From an uncultured Bacillota bacterium (GTDB lineage: Bacteria; Bacillota_I; Bacilli_A; RFN20; CAG-288), in NCBI GenBank assembly GCA_949290645.1, contig CASESG010000001.1, forward strand, positions 69,104 to 133,103: a stretch of DNA of 64,000 nucleotides, in the 5' to 3' direction. Shown piece by piece: positions 51,754 through 61,070 of the stretch; the first letter of the stretch is position 1; each line of letters starts with the position of its first letter. The position numbers and the translations under genes are program-made. The notes beneath the pieces were generated by a model, which was given only the letters and a program-made list of their open reading frames with translations, was not told the origin of the DNA and did no database searches.

Positions 51754-52263
51754 AAGGTCGCCGAAAGGCTCTTTCGGAAGTCTTCGGCCTTTCTTCTCGT
51801 GCCGTAACCGACGGCCCGGACGGATGCCGTACATCGTCGCGGACCCAACGGACGCTCGATCTTCGAACAATTTCTCGTTTAGTAGATAAAATCGTGATTT
51901 TGTGATGGGAAGTCCACCCTTTCCTTCCGATTTCCGAAAGGGCGGAGAATCCTCCTAAAAAAGCCATCGCCTTCGGAAAGCTCTACGATCGGCTCGGCGT
52001 CCTCTCCCTCATTCTCGCCACGCTTCTCTTCAGCGGCTTCTCCCTCTTCGTCTTCGAGTTCCATTCCCTCCCCATGCTGTTCGTCGGCATCGCCAAGGGA
52101 GCGCAGGAATTGATCCTCAAGGCGGCGGTGACGACGATGGTCCCCAAGGAAAGCCGAAATCGCCCGTAGGGGTCAAAACTGGCTTTCCAATCTCCTGCCG
52201 ACTCCTTTACTATTCCTCAGACATCGGCAATTACCGTATCTCGGCAGCAACGGAGGAAACGCA
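51754..52263 (+). other. Intergenic region holding an MFS gene remnant
   Basis: No intact gene in 510 bases. An MFS transporter fragment lies within it, listed separately. The final 40 bases carry an AGGAGG-like ribosome site for the downstream lipoprotein gene. Confidence 0.6.
51951..52169 (+). pseudogene. Remnant of an MFS transporter
   Basis: In one frame about 70 codons read AIAFGKLYDRLGVLSLI, then a TM segment, then MLFVGIAKGAQELILKAAVTTMVPKESRN, before a stop. GKLYDRxG and the (G)xQExxLKAAVxxxVP-xxxR block are characteristic of one group of MFS transporters, where the latter lies in the cytoplasmic half of the protein. The start and the rest of the gene are missing, so this is a decayed fragment. 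Confidence 0.55.
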
Positions 52264-53330
52264 ATGAAAAAACACCGGAAGCTTTTGACGATCGTATCGA
52301 TCGCCTTTCTCGCAACTTTGGTCTCCTGCGACATCATTCCTGGTTCCACGTTGACATCCCCATCGTCGACGACTCTCACGGGAGACGACCTTTCGAGCTT
52401 CCTCGAAAGCCTTTCTTCTTCATCTTCATCGCCCGCCTTGACCATCCAGGGAGGAGAAAATCGCCTGGCAATTGGGGAGAAAAGGCAGCTTCGCGCCCTT
52501 CTTGACGGCGTCGAGACAACGGAAGTCACCTGGTGGTCCCAATCTCTGGATGTCTGCACAATCGACGAGAATGGTCTCGTGGAAGCCATCGGGGAAGGAG
52601 CCTCTATCATCTTTGCGGAAATCGTCGTCAAAGGCACCGTCATCCAGGCCGAGATCACCATCGAAGTCTATGCTGGATCGTTCGAGATCGATGAAGAGCA
52701 GGTCTACCTTTACGTCAGGGAGGCCTATGACCTGAAGTTCAGCATCGATCCGATTGAATGCCAGGATAGCCTCACCTGGACTTCCGGAAACGAATCGGTC
52801 GTCACGGTCGATTCGACAAGGCGTTTGGTCGCAACGGAAATCGGAGAGACCTGGGTCGCCGCAGAATCGAATCAGTTTTACGACGCGTGCAACGTCTACG
52901 TTCGAGACCCCCTGAGCGAAGGTCTTGAATTTTCGATCAAGCCGGACGGAACTTACGAAATCACGAGCTACACATCCTCAAACGAAAACGTCGTCATCCC
53001 AGAGTACTATAACGGCATCCCGGTCACCTCCATCGCAAGCCTTGCCTTTGGATATTCCAGGTTGAAATCATTGTCCATCCCCTCTACAATTCAGGAGATT
53101 GGAGATCATGCATTTTACTTTTCGTAACTAGAGACTGTCTATATTTCAGAAGGGGTTCGTGAGATTGGGTTCGGAGCTTTCGAACATTCTCCCTCTCTGA
53201 GGGAAGTCACCCTTCCCGACTCGCTTCTAACCATTGCGGACGACACTTTCTTTGAGTGCTCTTCTCTTTCTTCCATCCGCCTCCCTTCTTCTTTTCTTCC
53301 TCTTCTCCATTCGTTTTCTTTTGCATCCTT
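52264..53330 (+). pseudogene. Big-2/LRR_5 lipoprotein interrupted by an in-frame stop
   Basis: The first 287 codons encode a lipoprotein signal ending LVSCDI, a Ser/Thr linker, two bacterial Ig-like (Big_2) repeats and the beginning of BspA-type leucine-rich repeats (IPVTSIASLAFGYSRLKSLSI, IQEIGDHAFYF). A TAA at 53125-53127 then stops the frame. The same frame continues as LETVYISEGVREIGFGAFEHSPSLREV and further LRR copies to about 53290. A single base change (AAA to TAA) explains it. The truncated product would lack most of the LRR domain. Adhesion to host or fibre is the usual role of such proteins. Confidence 0.75.
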
Positions 53331-53351
53331 TCGTCCGATTTCTCAGAAACG

Positions 53352-53390
53352 AAAAAACGAACCCCGGGCGGATCGAACGACAGGGTTCGT
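53352..53390 (-). terminator. Candidate minus-strand terminator
   Basis: ACGAACCC (53357-53364) pairs with GGGTTCGT (53383-53390) across an 18-base loop. Reading the minus strand it is followed by a T6 run, so it could end transcripts from the low-GC island. Confidence 0.45.
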
Positions 53391-53731
53391 ATCGCTTTCT
53401 GATGCCAACCTACTACTACAATGCATACCCTTAAGCGTTTTACATGGCGTAGAATATTAAAATTTTATCTTGTTTTTCTATTATATTTTTAAAGTTTATT
53501 TTTTTACTTAATTTATCTCCTTTTATTTTTTCTCAAAATTCATAAAATGTTTGATCTTCTATTTTTCCGATCTCAAAATCAGTTGTTATGCCGCTTTTTG
53601 TAGTTTCTGAAATGTGAGTACTATCAGTGATGGTAATCTTGGCAATAGCACTTCTCCATTTATAATTGTTATTGTCAATATTTTTTTAATATTTCATCAA
53701 TTTTATAAGAAAAACACGAGAATTTGATGAG
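53391..53731. other. AT-rich gap at the left edge of the low-GC island
   Basis: Composition changes abruptly near 53440 from about half GC to very AT-rich. No open frame of note and no repeat were seen. This is a likely island boundary. Confidence 0.55.
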
Positions 53732-54014
53732 TTAATTTTCATTGTCTATGACCTCCCAATAGCCATATTGGTTGTTTCCGATTCTTATAAGATAACCATT
53801 TTTCAACCAATTGATCCGTTATTCTTTGAACCGTTCTTATCGTTTTGTTTATTTTAGTAGAAATTTCACTTCTTGTAATTTTAGGATTACTTTTTATTAA
53901 ACTAAAAACTATTTGCACAGCTTTATTAAGAGAAGATATTGCTGAGACATTTGCAGTGATATTTGCTTTCAAATATGGAAAATTATAATTCATCCATCGA
54001 CAAGAAATCTTCAA
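53732..54014 (-). pseudogene. Winged-HTH remnant of an ATP-binding regulator, frameshifted
   Basis: The frame SLIKSNPKITRSEISTKINKTIRTVQRITDQLVE is a C-terminal winged HTH like those ending AlbA_2/HATPase_c_4 regulators. After VEK the frame goes off, but moving one base gives NGYLIRIGNNQYGYWEV, the exact continuation expected for this HTH, ending at a TAA at 53732-53734. The shift lies in a run of five A. The N-terminal domains are absent, replaced by the end of the adjoining AAA ATPase gene. Confidence 0.7.
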
Positions 54015-55164
54015 GTCTAATATGACGTACTGTAGATGTTGAATAGTCTATTGCATCATTTGTTATCAATATTTTTTGATTGCTATTATCCAAATGAGAA
54101 AATGCACTAAATTCCTTTTTATAAGCTTTTTCATCAACAACACTATAAGCAACTTGCACTAGATATGTTTTCCCGTTTTTTGTCGCTATAAAATCTATTT
54201 CTTTTCCCTTGTTATCAAACACTTTTAAATCGTATCCCATATATAATAGTTCATTATATACAATATTTTCTAAATTATGGTCGAAATCATATCTATTATT
54301 ATCAACTTTTAAGGAATTAAAGGATACATCTGAATTATATAATTTATGATTAAAACTTAATTCTCTTTTAACTTTTGTAGAGTATTGCGGCAATTCATCG
54401 ATAACATAGGCCTCTTTAAGGTAATGCATATAACCTAATATTGTATTTGACGAACACTCAATGCCTTGGCCGGCTAGGTATTTGTGAATCGATCTTGCCG
54501 ACAATATTCTAGAATTATTTCTCAAAACAAAATTAACGAACTTGTTAAATATATCAGGCTTTCTGATTTTATATCTTTTTATTAAATCTTTGATAACAAT
54601 TGTGTCTTCCAAATCTTTTAAATATCTAATTGTTGATTCTTCGTTTTCCATATCAAATCTTTTTGGAAAGCCTCCCCATATTAAATAATCTGTAACATTA
54701 AAATTTCTTCCTATTTGATTTGAATAGTCAACAATTTCTTTATAAACGAAAGGTCTAATCCTAAAGGAAACATATCTCCCAGACAATTCGGTAGCAAACT
54801 CTTTGGATAGCAACTTTGAATTAGAGCCAGATATAAATACAGAGTTATTATGAAGTCTAAGAGTTCTTACCGCAATTGCCCAATCTTTTACATTTTGTAC
54901 TTCATCTAAAAATATATAGCTTTTTCCATCTTTTTTGTTTTGTTCTACATAATTTAACAACAAATCAGCCGAATCAGCTTTTTTTAAATCAGCAGCGTCT
55001 TCAAAATCTAGATATATTGTATTTGAAGAGAAATGGTTTATTTCATCATATATAGTTTTTAGAATAACCGATTTTCCACATCTTCTTATGCCGGTTATTA
55101 TTTTGACTAAGTCACTGTCGTAAAAAGGTCGTATTTGTTTTAAATATTTTTCACGTATTATCAT
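53983..55164 (-). CDS. AAA_14/DUF4143 ATPase
   Basis: A 393-residue protein. Walker A is GIRRCGKSVIL near residue 30, Walker B YIFLDEVQNV, sensor-like FISGSNSKLL, then a winged-helix region and a C-terminal PD-(D/E)XK-like DUF4143 domain (KGKEIDFIATKNGKTYLVQVAYS, an E-x-D/Q-x-K-like arrangement). Such ATPases are common, often mobile, and of unknown role. The ATG at 55164 has AAGAGGTGT before it. Codon use is strongly AT-biased, unlike the core genome. The promoter contains TGCGCA repeats. Confidence 0.88.
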   Translation of the reverse strand: MIIREKYLKQIRPFYDSDLVKIITGIRRCGKSVILKTIYDEINHFSSNTIYLDFEDAADLKKADSADLLLNYVEQNKKDGKSYIFLDEVQNVKDWAIAVRTLRLHNNSVFISGSNSKLLSKEFATELSGRYVSFRIRPFVYKEIVDYSNQIGRNFNVTDYLIWGGFPKRFDMENEESTIRYLKDLEDTIVIKDLIKRYKIRKPDIFNKFVNFVLRNNSRILSARSIHKYLAGQGIECSSNTILGYMHYLKEAYVIDELPQYSTKVKRELSFNHKLYNSDVSFNSLKVDNNRYDFDHNLENIVYNELLYMGYDLKVFDNKGKEIDFIATKNGKTYLVQVAYSVVDEKAYKKEFSAFSHLDNSNQKILITNDAIDYSTSTVRHIRLEDFLSMDEL

Positions 55165-55188
55165 AAATACACCTCTTATTTCGATAGT

Positions 55189-55275
55189 ATTATACTGCGC
55201 AGTTTTTAATAAGTAAACAATTTTGCGCAGTTTGCTGCTATTATTGCCCAATCGTTATAATAAGTATACTGCGCA
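55189..55275 (-). promoter_or_regulatory. Promoter with three TGCGCA operator-like repeats
   Basis: On the minus strand TTTACT (55212-55217), a 17-base spacer and TATAAT (55189-55194) precede the AAA_14 gene. The palindrome ACTGCGCAGT (55194-55203) fills the spacer. Two further TGCGCA copies lie at 55224-55229 and 55270-55275. Binding of a regulator would block RNA polymerase. Confidence 0.6.
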
Positions 55276-55487
55276 ATAATTTTGGCTTTACAAAAAGTGA
55301 TCAGCTTAAAGTGATTAATGGTTAAAATTCTTCCATAGTCAGCTGAATCTCTAGGAACGATTATTGTTACTTTATTAAAATCGCCAATAAAGTCTTTAAC
55401 CTTTACTTCTGGCGAGATTTTTTTATAAGTGACTACTCCGTCCTTTGGAGATTTCTTAGAAACGCAGATTTTAAGTTTGTGTTTCAT
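55206..55487 (-). CDS. Small unknown protein of mobile-element type
   Basis: A 93-residue protein starting MKHKLKICVSKKSPKDGVVTY, basic, with a beta-rich middle (KVTIIVPRDSADYG). The start has a very good site, AAGGAGATTTTTT. Short proteins of this look occur in Firmicute plasmids and conjugative elements, but I cannot name a family. The C-terminal third reads through the operator region of the AAA_14 gene and may be altered. The AT bias is that of the island. Confidence 0.5.
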   Translation of the reverse strand: MKHKLKICVSKKSPKDGVVTYKKISPEVKVKDFIGDFNKVTIIVPRDSADYGRILTINHFKLITFCKAKIIAQYTYYNDWAIIAANCAKLFTY

Positions 55488-55808
55488 AAAAAATCTCCTT
55501 TCTGAGAAGAGCACACATATCTCCTTCTCGCCATAATGGAGAAAACTAAGGTGTTTTGATGGGGTGATTTTGAAAAAAACAAAAGTCTTTTGACCATAAA
55601 AATGCCCATCCCGATTAGAGAACATAATCTTCAACAAGAATGGACTCAAATATGATGAAGTTAATATTCGTTTTATGAGGGGGTGTGCAAAGGACTTCTC
55701 AAAGGCATGACGTGTGTAAAAATACCTACGCCGTGTAGATTTTGCTCTAAAACATGATTATTTTTCTTCTTTTGTTATCAAGTTGCTACAAGGCTAAGGT
55801 AGTTGCAG
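55488..55808. other. AT-rich gap left of the insertion sequence
   Basis: About 320 bases without a supported gene between the small island gene and the insertion sequence. Nothing structured seen. Confidence 0.45.
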
Positions 55809-55832
55809 AGAAGTATGTGTATGGCAGTAACC

Positions 55833-55878
55833 CCAAGCTTCTTCTTTGAGCATATGCTCACTCAAAGAAGAAGCTTGG
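55833..55878 (+). repeat. 18-bp perfect inverted repeat inside the IS left end
   Basis: CCAAGCTTCTTCTTTGAG (55833-55850) and its exact complement (55861-55878) are separated by 10 bases. It lies between the IS end and the transposase start, a place where some elements carry structures that block incoming transcription or translation. Confidence 0.85.
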
Positions 55879-55958
55879 CGGCCCGAAAATCTCGCAAGAG
55901 AAAAGCAGTTGGGCTATTCTAGTTTTGCCTTAAAAAACAAAGAAAGGACCCAACTGCC

Positions 55959-57130
55959 ATGGAAGATTCTACAACATTCGGCTTCGCCGAGGATATGGAA
56001 CGGGGAAAGAAGTTCATATGCGACTGCGTCGAGAGGACTCTCGACTCCCTCCTCCTGACCGACTTCGCCGAGTTCGTCGCAAACCCCGAAGGGGACGGAC
56101 AGGCCGTCATACGCAACGGCAGCTACGTCAGGACCTTCAAGACCTCCTTCGGGAAGATAAACGTCCAGACACCCCGCGACAGGGGCAACCTCTACGCCGA
56201 CAGGCTTCCGCCCTACAAGCATTCCCTCTCCGGCCTCTGCAACGACATCCTAGGCCTCTACCGTGGGGACATGACCTACTCCGAGATCCGCAAGTTCCTC
56301 AAGGCCGAAAGCGGCTGCTCCTTCTCCGAGACGACCATCCAGAAGGTCGTGAACGCCGCCTACGGCGAATACAGGGACTTCATGTCGGAGCAGCTCGAAG
56401 ACTGTCCCTTCGTCTTCCTCGACGGCACCTGGATAACGCTGAAGAGGCAATACCAGGACGGCGTGCCGACGGTAGAGAACGAATGCGTCCTCGTGGCCCT
56501 CGGAATAACCCTCAGGGCCGCAAGAAGGTGCTGGGCTTCTGGGTGGTGCCTGCCGAGGGCGCAGGCGTCTGGGAAGGGCCTCTGAAGGACATTCGGGGCC
56601 GTGGGTGCAAGGACGTCAGGCTCTTCATCACGGACGGCCTCAACGGCATGCCGGAGGCCATAGGAAGGGTCTTCTCCGAGGCCAGGCATCAGAGGTGCCT
56701 CGTACACGTCCTCCGCAACATAATGACCGAGGCACGCCAGAGGGACAGGTCGGCCATCGCGGAGGACTTCAAGGCCGTATACGAGGGCGTCGGGACCAAG
56801 GAGGAGGCGATGTCGAGGCTGAGGGATTTCGTCGCGAAGTGGTCCAAGACCTACCGTTCCCTGACGGAGTGTCTGACGATGCCGAACCTGTTCACGTACC
56901 TCGGCTTCCCCTCTCCGATACGCAAGTCGATATACACCTCGAACGCGATCGAGTCGTTCAACGGCAGGGTGAAGGCGAAGCTCAGGAAGAGGGTCACGAT
57001 GAACTCCCAGGCGAACCTGGAGTTCTGCATGACGCAGATATCGCCGGACTGCAACAGGCACTCGCGGCGGCTGCTCTGCATGGACGGGATGACGGACGAG
57101 GAACTGGCCCTGTGCGGGCTGGAAAGATGA
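55959..57130 (+). pseudogene. IS256-family transposase, frameshifted
   Basis: The first frame covers 55959 to about 56515 (VIRNGSYVRTFKTSFGKINV, LYRGDMTYSEIRKFL, FVFLDGTW with the first catalytic Asp). The rest, in a second frame from about 56515 to 57130, gives GRKKVLGFWVVP, LFITDGLNGMPEAI (second Asp) and SNAIESFNGRVK (Glu). One base is missing in the C-run of the sequence ATAACCCTCAGG; with four C the frames join as ITPQGRKK. Length of the joined product, about 390 residues, is normal. It is either a dead copy, a sequencing slip or an unusual programmed shift. Confidence 0.8.
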
Positions 57131-57215
57131 ATTCGCGCTCACTCCTTCCGAGGAGGGAGTGATATGATGGTAAGGAACTAGAACTCAATTGCTTCTCTTA
57201 TATACACATACTTCT

Positions 57216-57632
57216 AATACAAAATCGTTTTCTATTACAAGTACCCAATTAATTGATGATATTTTAAATATGAATACTAATGATGATTTAGCAAATGATA
57301 AAAGTGGAGAAGCTCTAATATATTGTTATTTATGTAATATTTCATTACAAGCTTGGTCTCCTTTAAAAAAATCACTTTCAGAAGGTAGTTTTATAAATAG
57401 TCCAAAATATGTTGAATTAAATAATTATTTAGATGAATTATTTAATAAATATGAAGTCAGTAAAGTTAGTATTGCCTTATCTTTTATTTATACAATGCCT
57501 TTTAATATAACACCTGTCGTAGGTGTTTCAAGTATTGCACATTTAAAAGATGCAATGATTGCTATGAATATTAAATTAACAAAGAAAGAGTGGTATAAAT
57601 TATATCTATTAGGAAAGCATAAGTTACCATAA
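57216..57632 (+). pseudogene. C-terminal fragment of an aldo/keto reductase
   Basis: An AT-rich frame whose LQAWSPL, YEVSKVSIALSFIYTMPFNITPVVGVSS and KLTKKEWYKLY match the last third of aldo/keto reductases. The N-terminal barrel, including the catalytic Tyr and Lys, is absent; the frame begins at the end of the insertion sequence. The IS has thus probably removed the 5' part. The open frame formally starts with TTG at 57189 inside the IS end. Confidence 0.75.
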
Positions 57633-57670
57633 TTAAAATTTTTCATACTTAAAAAAATGGCATTTATATT

Positions 57671-59092
57671 TTAATTATTTTTTAAACCTCTTAATAAATT
57701 AAACTTTTTCCAAGTTCCTCTTTTCCATCTTATATAAAAACTAATTCCTCTTACACATTCATCTAAGCAAGCCCCTATAAAAGCCCCGTATATTCCTAAA
57801 TCAAACACAAGGCAAAGGAGGGCTGAAACACCAACTGTTAAAATCCATGATGTTAAAATTGAACTTGTTACTGGAAAAGCAATATCTCCTGCAGTTTCTA
57901 ATCCTTTTACATAAACTAGGTTTGTAGCTCTTCCTTGCTCTAAAACCACATTTATTAGTAAACAATATACAGCAGTAAGCCCACAATATATAGAATCTGC
58001 ATTATTAACATTAATAGTTGGGTTATCGACAGCTGATTGCATTAATGCAGAAAACACCGGGAAAGCTATCGCCAAAACAATTATAGACATAATAAAAGAT
58101 ACAATTCTAGCCATTTTTCCAGTATCAGAAACTAATTTACTAGCTTTTTCTTTATCATCTTGTCCAAGCAAATTTCCTTCTATTACTTGCATGGCAATAC
58201 CACTTCCGTTCGCAAATAAATATATTATAGAAGTAAAGGTCATGATATAGGTTCTTAAGTTTTGATCTAAGACATTGCATGACATATTTACAATAATTGC
58301 TAGAACAAACTGAGATAAATTATAAGATAGTGTTTCTCCAGCTGTTGGTAAGCCGATTTTAAGTTGTTTTTTTAAATAATTCCAAGGGAATGGTTTTAAT
58401 TCTTTTAAAGATATTTTTTCTTTTATACTAATTTTAAAAAACAAGTACGAAGCTAAAAAAGAAATAAATCTGGAAATAAGTGTAGAAAAACCAACACCAA
58501 TAATTTTTTCTTCAATACTTAAGTCTGGTATTCCCCATATGACAATTGCCGAAATTATTATATTAGATATATTTGTTGCAAAAGAAATAATTGTTGGTTG
58601 AACCATCTTTTTATTAGCTCTTAAAAAACTAGAATATGCTTGATTTAGCGAATAAAAAATAAGAGATGGTGCAGATATATATAAATATAATTTAGCAAGA
58701 GGAATTATTTGAGTATCTACATCCATTAAATTAAATATAAAAAAGGAAATTAAAAGTAGAACTAAACAAACTAATAAACCTAAAATAAGGTTAATTGATA
58801 AAGTTAGTGGATATATCTTTTTAATTCCTTCGTTATTATTAGAACCTTTAAGTTGAGTGATCAAAATTAAAGAAGAAGATGATAATACTGTAAAAGAGAC
58901 AATAAAGATATTTGTAACTTGATTTACTTGACCGATGGCATTTGTTGCTTGTGGAATTCCAGCAAACATAAATTGATTTATATAGCCAATCGATACACCT
59001 AAAATTAGTTCTATAAATACAGGCAGAGCTAATTTTATTGTTTCTTTATTTTGATAAAATAGTCTAAAAATTGGTAAGTTTTTCATATACAA
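57671..59092 (-). CDS. MATE-family efflux transporter
   Basis: A 473-residue protein with twelve TM helices in two similar halves, as in the MATE/NorM group: LALPVFIELILGVSIGYINQFMF-like first helix pair, a repeat beginning IGLPTAGETLSYNLSQFV, and GNLLGQDDKEKA as the loop equivalent. It exports cationic compounds using Na+ or H+. It appears intact though the area is degraded. Strong AT bias. The start could also be Met3 (59086). Confidence 0.9.
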   Translation of the reverse strand: MYMKNLPIFRLFYQNKETIKLALPVFIELILGVSIGYINQFMFAGIPQATNAIGQVNQVTNIFIVSFTVLSSSSLILITQLKGSNNNEGIKKIYPLTLSINLILGLLVCLVLLLISFFIFNLMDVDTQIIPLAKLYLYISAPSLIFYSLNQAYSSFLRANKKMVQPTIISFATNISNIIISAIVIWGIPDLSIEEKIIGVGFSTLISRFISFLASYLFFKISIKEKISLKELKPFPWNYLKKQLKIGLPTAGETLSYNLSQFVLAIIVNMSCNVLDQNLRTYIMTFTSIIYLFANGSGIAMQVIEGNLLGQDDKEKASKLVSDTGKMARIVSFIMSIIVLAIAFPVFSALMQSAVDNPTINVNNADSIYCGLTAVYCLLINVVLEQGRATNLVYVKGLETAGDIAFPVTSSILTSWILTVGVSALLCLVFDLGIYGAFIGACLDECVRGISFYIRWKRGTWKKFNLLRGLKNN

Positions 59093-59105
59093 GTAGATAT
59101 CTTAA

Positions 59106-59642
59106 AACGAATTAAATATTAGTCAATATATATGTGGTAAGGAAATAGAAGTTAATATCAATAAGCCACATTCTGGTCATGTTAAATCCTGTGGATGCAG
59201 AAGGTTTAGGTGGAGAGATCATACAAGTCAGAAGTTTGGTAGGTTGACTGTTCTTGAGTTTGCATATACCAAAAATAAAAAGAACTATTGGAAGTGTCGG
59301 TGTGAGTGCGGAAATATCTGCTATGTTTCAACAGCCCAACTTACTACAGGAGAGACTGTTTCGTGCGGCTGCAAGAATGATGAGAATAGGGCTAACTTTC
59401 CTAATCTAGATAGAGGACTAGTTGATGGAACTATGAAGGCTGCTATTCAAAAGGATAGGAAACGCAACAAAAACAACACCTCAGGCGTTACAGGCGTTCA
59501 TTTTGATAGCAAGCGAGGACTATGGGTAGCGCAGATTATGTTCCAACACAAAGCCTATCTCTTGGGCAGGTTCAAATATAAAAGAGAAGCAATAAAAGTC
59601 AGAAGAGCTGGTGAAGATAAATATTTTGGAAAATATCGATAA
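59106..59642 (+). pseudogene. AP2-domain DNA-binding protein, 5'-truncated
   Basis: The frame is open from 59106 with no good start. It reads a CxCG...KSCGC half-motif (ICGKEI, HVKSCGC), then SQKFGRLTVLEFAY, a second CRCECGN...VSCGC zinc-like motif, and the AP2 domain TSGVTGVHFDSKRGLWVAQI. Such proteins accompany phages and mobile elements in Firmicutes. A TTG at 59244 could start a 132-residue product. The proximity to the divergent MATE start suggests a recombination junction near 59100. Confidence 0.6.
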
Positions 59643-59906
59643 AATTCTTGTCTTTATGGGTATGCGTTTCTGAAAAAGGGATTCGGTCAGCTTTGTGCGC
59701 CAAATAAAAGGTCGACTCGTGGAACAAGCGGAAGGCCTCCATGGTTTGAAACACATTTCTCCGTCCGGTTATAGCGTGCCTTGGGACGCCATTATCGTTC
59801 GTTTTCTTGCTGGCATTCGTTTCTAAACGAACACCAACACGATTTCTCGTGCAAAGGAGCGCAACGCATAAGCCTTTGAGAAACGGATGGCAATTGCCAC
59901 CCTTCT

Positions 59907-61070
59907 CTAAATGCGGCAGCCCTTTCTGAGGAAGGTCAAGACCGGTTCTGTCAAAATGCCCGCCTCATCCCTCATCGGGGGAATGTCCTCTCCCACCAGC
60001 ACAATCTTTGCATTGGAATCGTGGATTGCGTTCAAGGATACCTTCTCCTGCCTCTCCTTATCGACCCCGCCGAGGGAACAGGCCACCTGGATATAGTACT
60101 TCGTCAGATATTTTGTGGCGATGAAGTCGACCTCATATGTTCTCATCGAACGTTTTCCGTTTTCCATCTTCCGGATGGGAACAACTCCGATCTCCACAGA
60201 ATATCCGCTTGCCCGTAGATGATTGTAGACGGCGCACTCCAAAGCCTGCTGCCTTTCGAAATGCGCGAAATCGCTGAAGGCGTTCATCAGCCCGTTGTCT
60301 GTGAAATAGAACTTGTGTGGTGCTTCGATGTTCCTCCTCCCGACGAGATCATATCTTTCCGCTTCTTCTATGAGGAAGGAATCCTTGAAGGCTCGGATGA
60401 AATCATTGACCTTGGACCAATAGAATTTCTCTTTATATGTGGAGGTCAGGGTATTGGCAATCGTATCGATGTTGGTCAGGCTACCCGTCGTGGTCGCAAG
60501 AATCCTTCCCAAGTTCCTAAGGCCCTTGTCGGAAGCGGAATTGTTCCGGGCAACGATATCCTTCAGATAGGTTTCGTTCATGACCGAAGTCAGGTACTTC
60601 GCCTTCTTGGCAGGATCGCTTTCCGATGCGACCAGAGGAAGCCCGCCATAGAGAAGATAGTTATTGAAAACAGACTCCGGGGAATCTTGCTCTTTCCCCA
60701 AAATTTCGTCGATGGTCAAAGGGGTGACATGGATCTCATCTCCCCTGTCCCGAAAGCGGGTATGGATATCGCTTGAGAGCATTCTGGAATTGAATCCCGT
60801 GATATAGAGATCGATTTCCGGATGCTTGAGGAGACTGTTGCAGGTATCGATAAAAGATATCGTGTCGTCGGGAGCCTCTGGATTAGTGACTTCCTGGCAG
60901 AGCTGAATCTCGTCGATGAACACATAGTTCCTTCCTTCCTCGGCCACCGAGGAAAGGACTTTTTCCAAAAGCCTGAAAGGATTCCGAAGGGAGGCGTTCT
61001 CAATGTCATCAAGCTCCAGGAAGACGATATTTTCCTTCCGCACGCCTTCCGACAGAAGATATGGTAACCT
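59907..61070 (-). pseudogene. AAA_14/DUF4143 ATPase lacking its Walker A
   Basis: About 385 codons starting within the domain: YLLSEGVRKENIVFLELDDIENASLRNP, Walker B NYVFIDEIQL, YITGFNSRML (sensor), and the C-terminal TYEVDFIATKYLTKYYIQVACS nuclease-like block. The P-loop (normally GVRRCGKS, just before) is missing because the sequence upstream of about 61070 switches to another gene fragment. The open frame formally begins at 61088. GC is host-like, so its origin differs from the AAA_14 at 53983-55164. Confidence 0.75.

Larger units (their letters stand above)
55809..57215 (+). mobile_element. IS256-family insertion sequence (about 1.4 kb)
   Basis: Bounded by matching inverted ends: AGAAGTATGTGTAT at 55809-55822 and its complement at 57202-57215 (14 of 14). 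The element is GC-rich in contrast to both flanks. No flanking target duplication of eight or nine bases is visible, so the ends may lie a few bases away or one flank may have been rearranged. The right end truncates an aldo/keto reductase gene. Confidence 0.65.

Noticed and set aside
59780-59840. GTTCGTTT...AAACGAAC inverted repeat
   Set aside because: Eight-base arms without a T-run or adjacent gene end; chance or a decayed structure.
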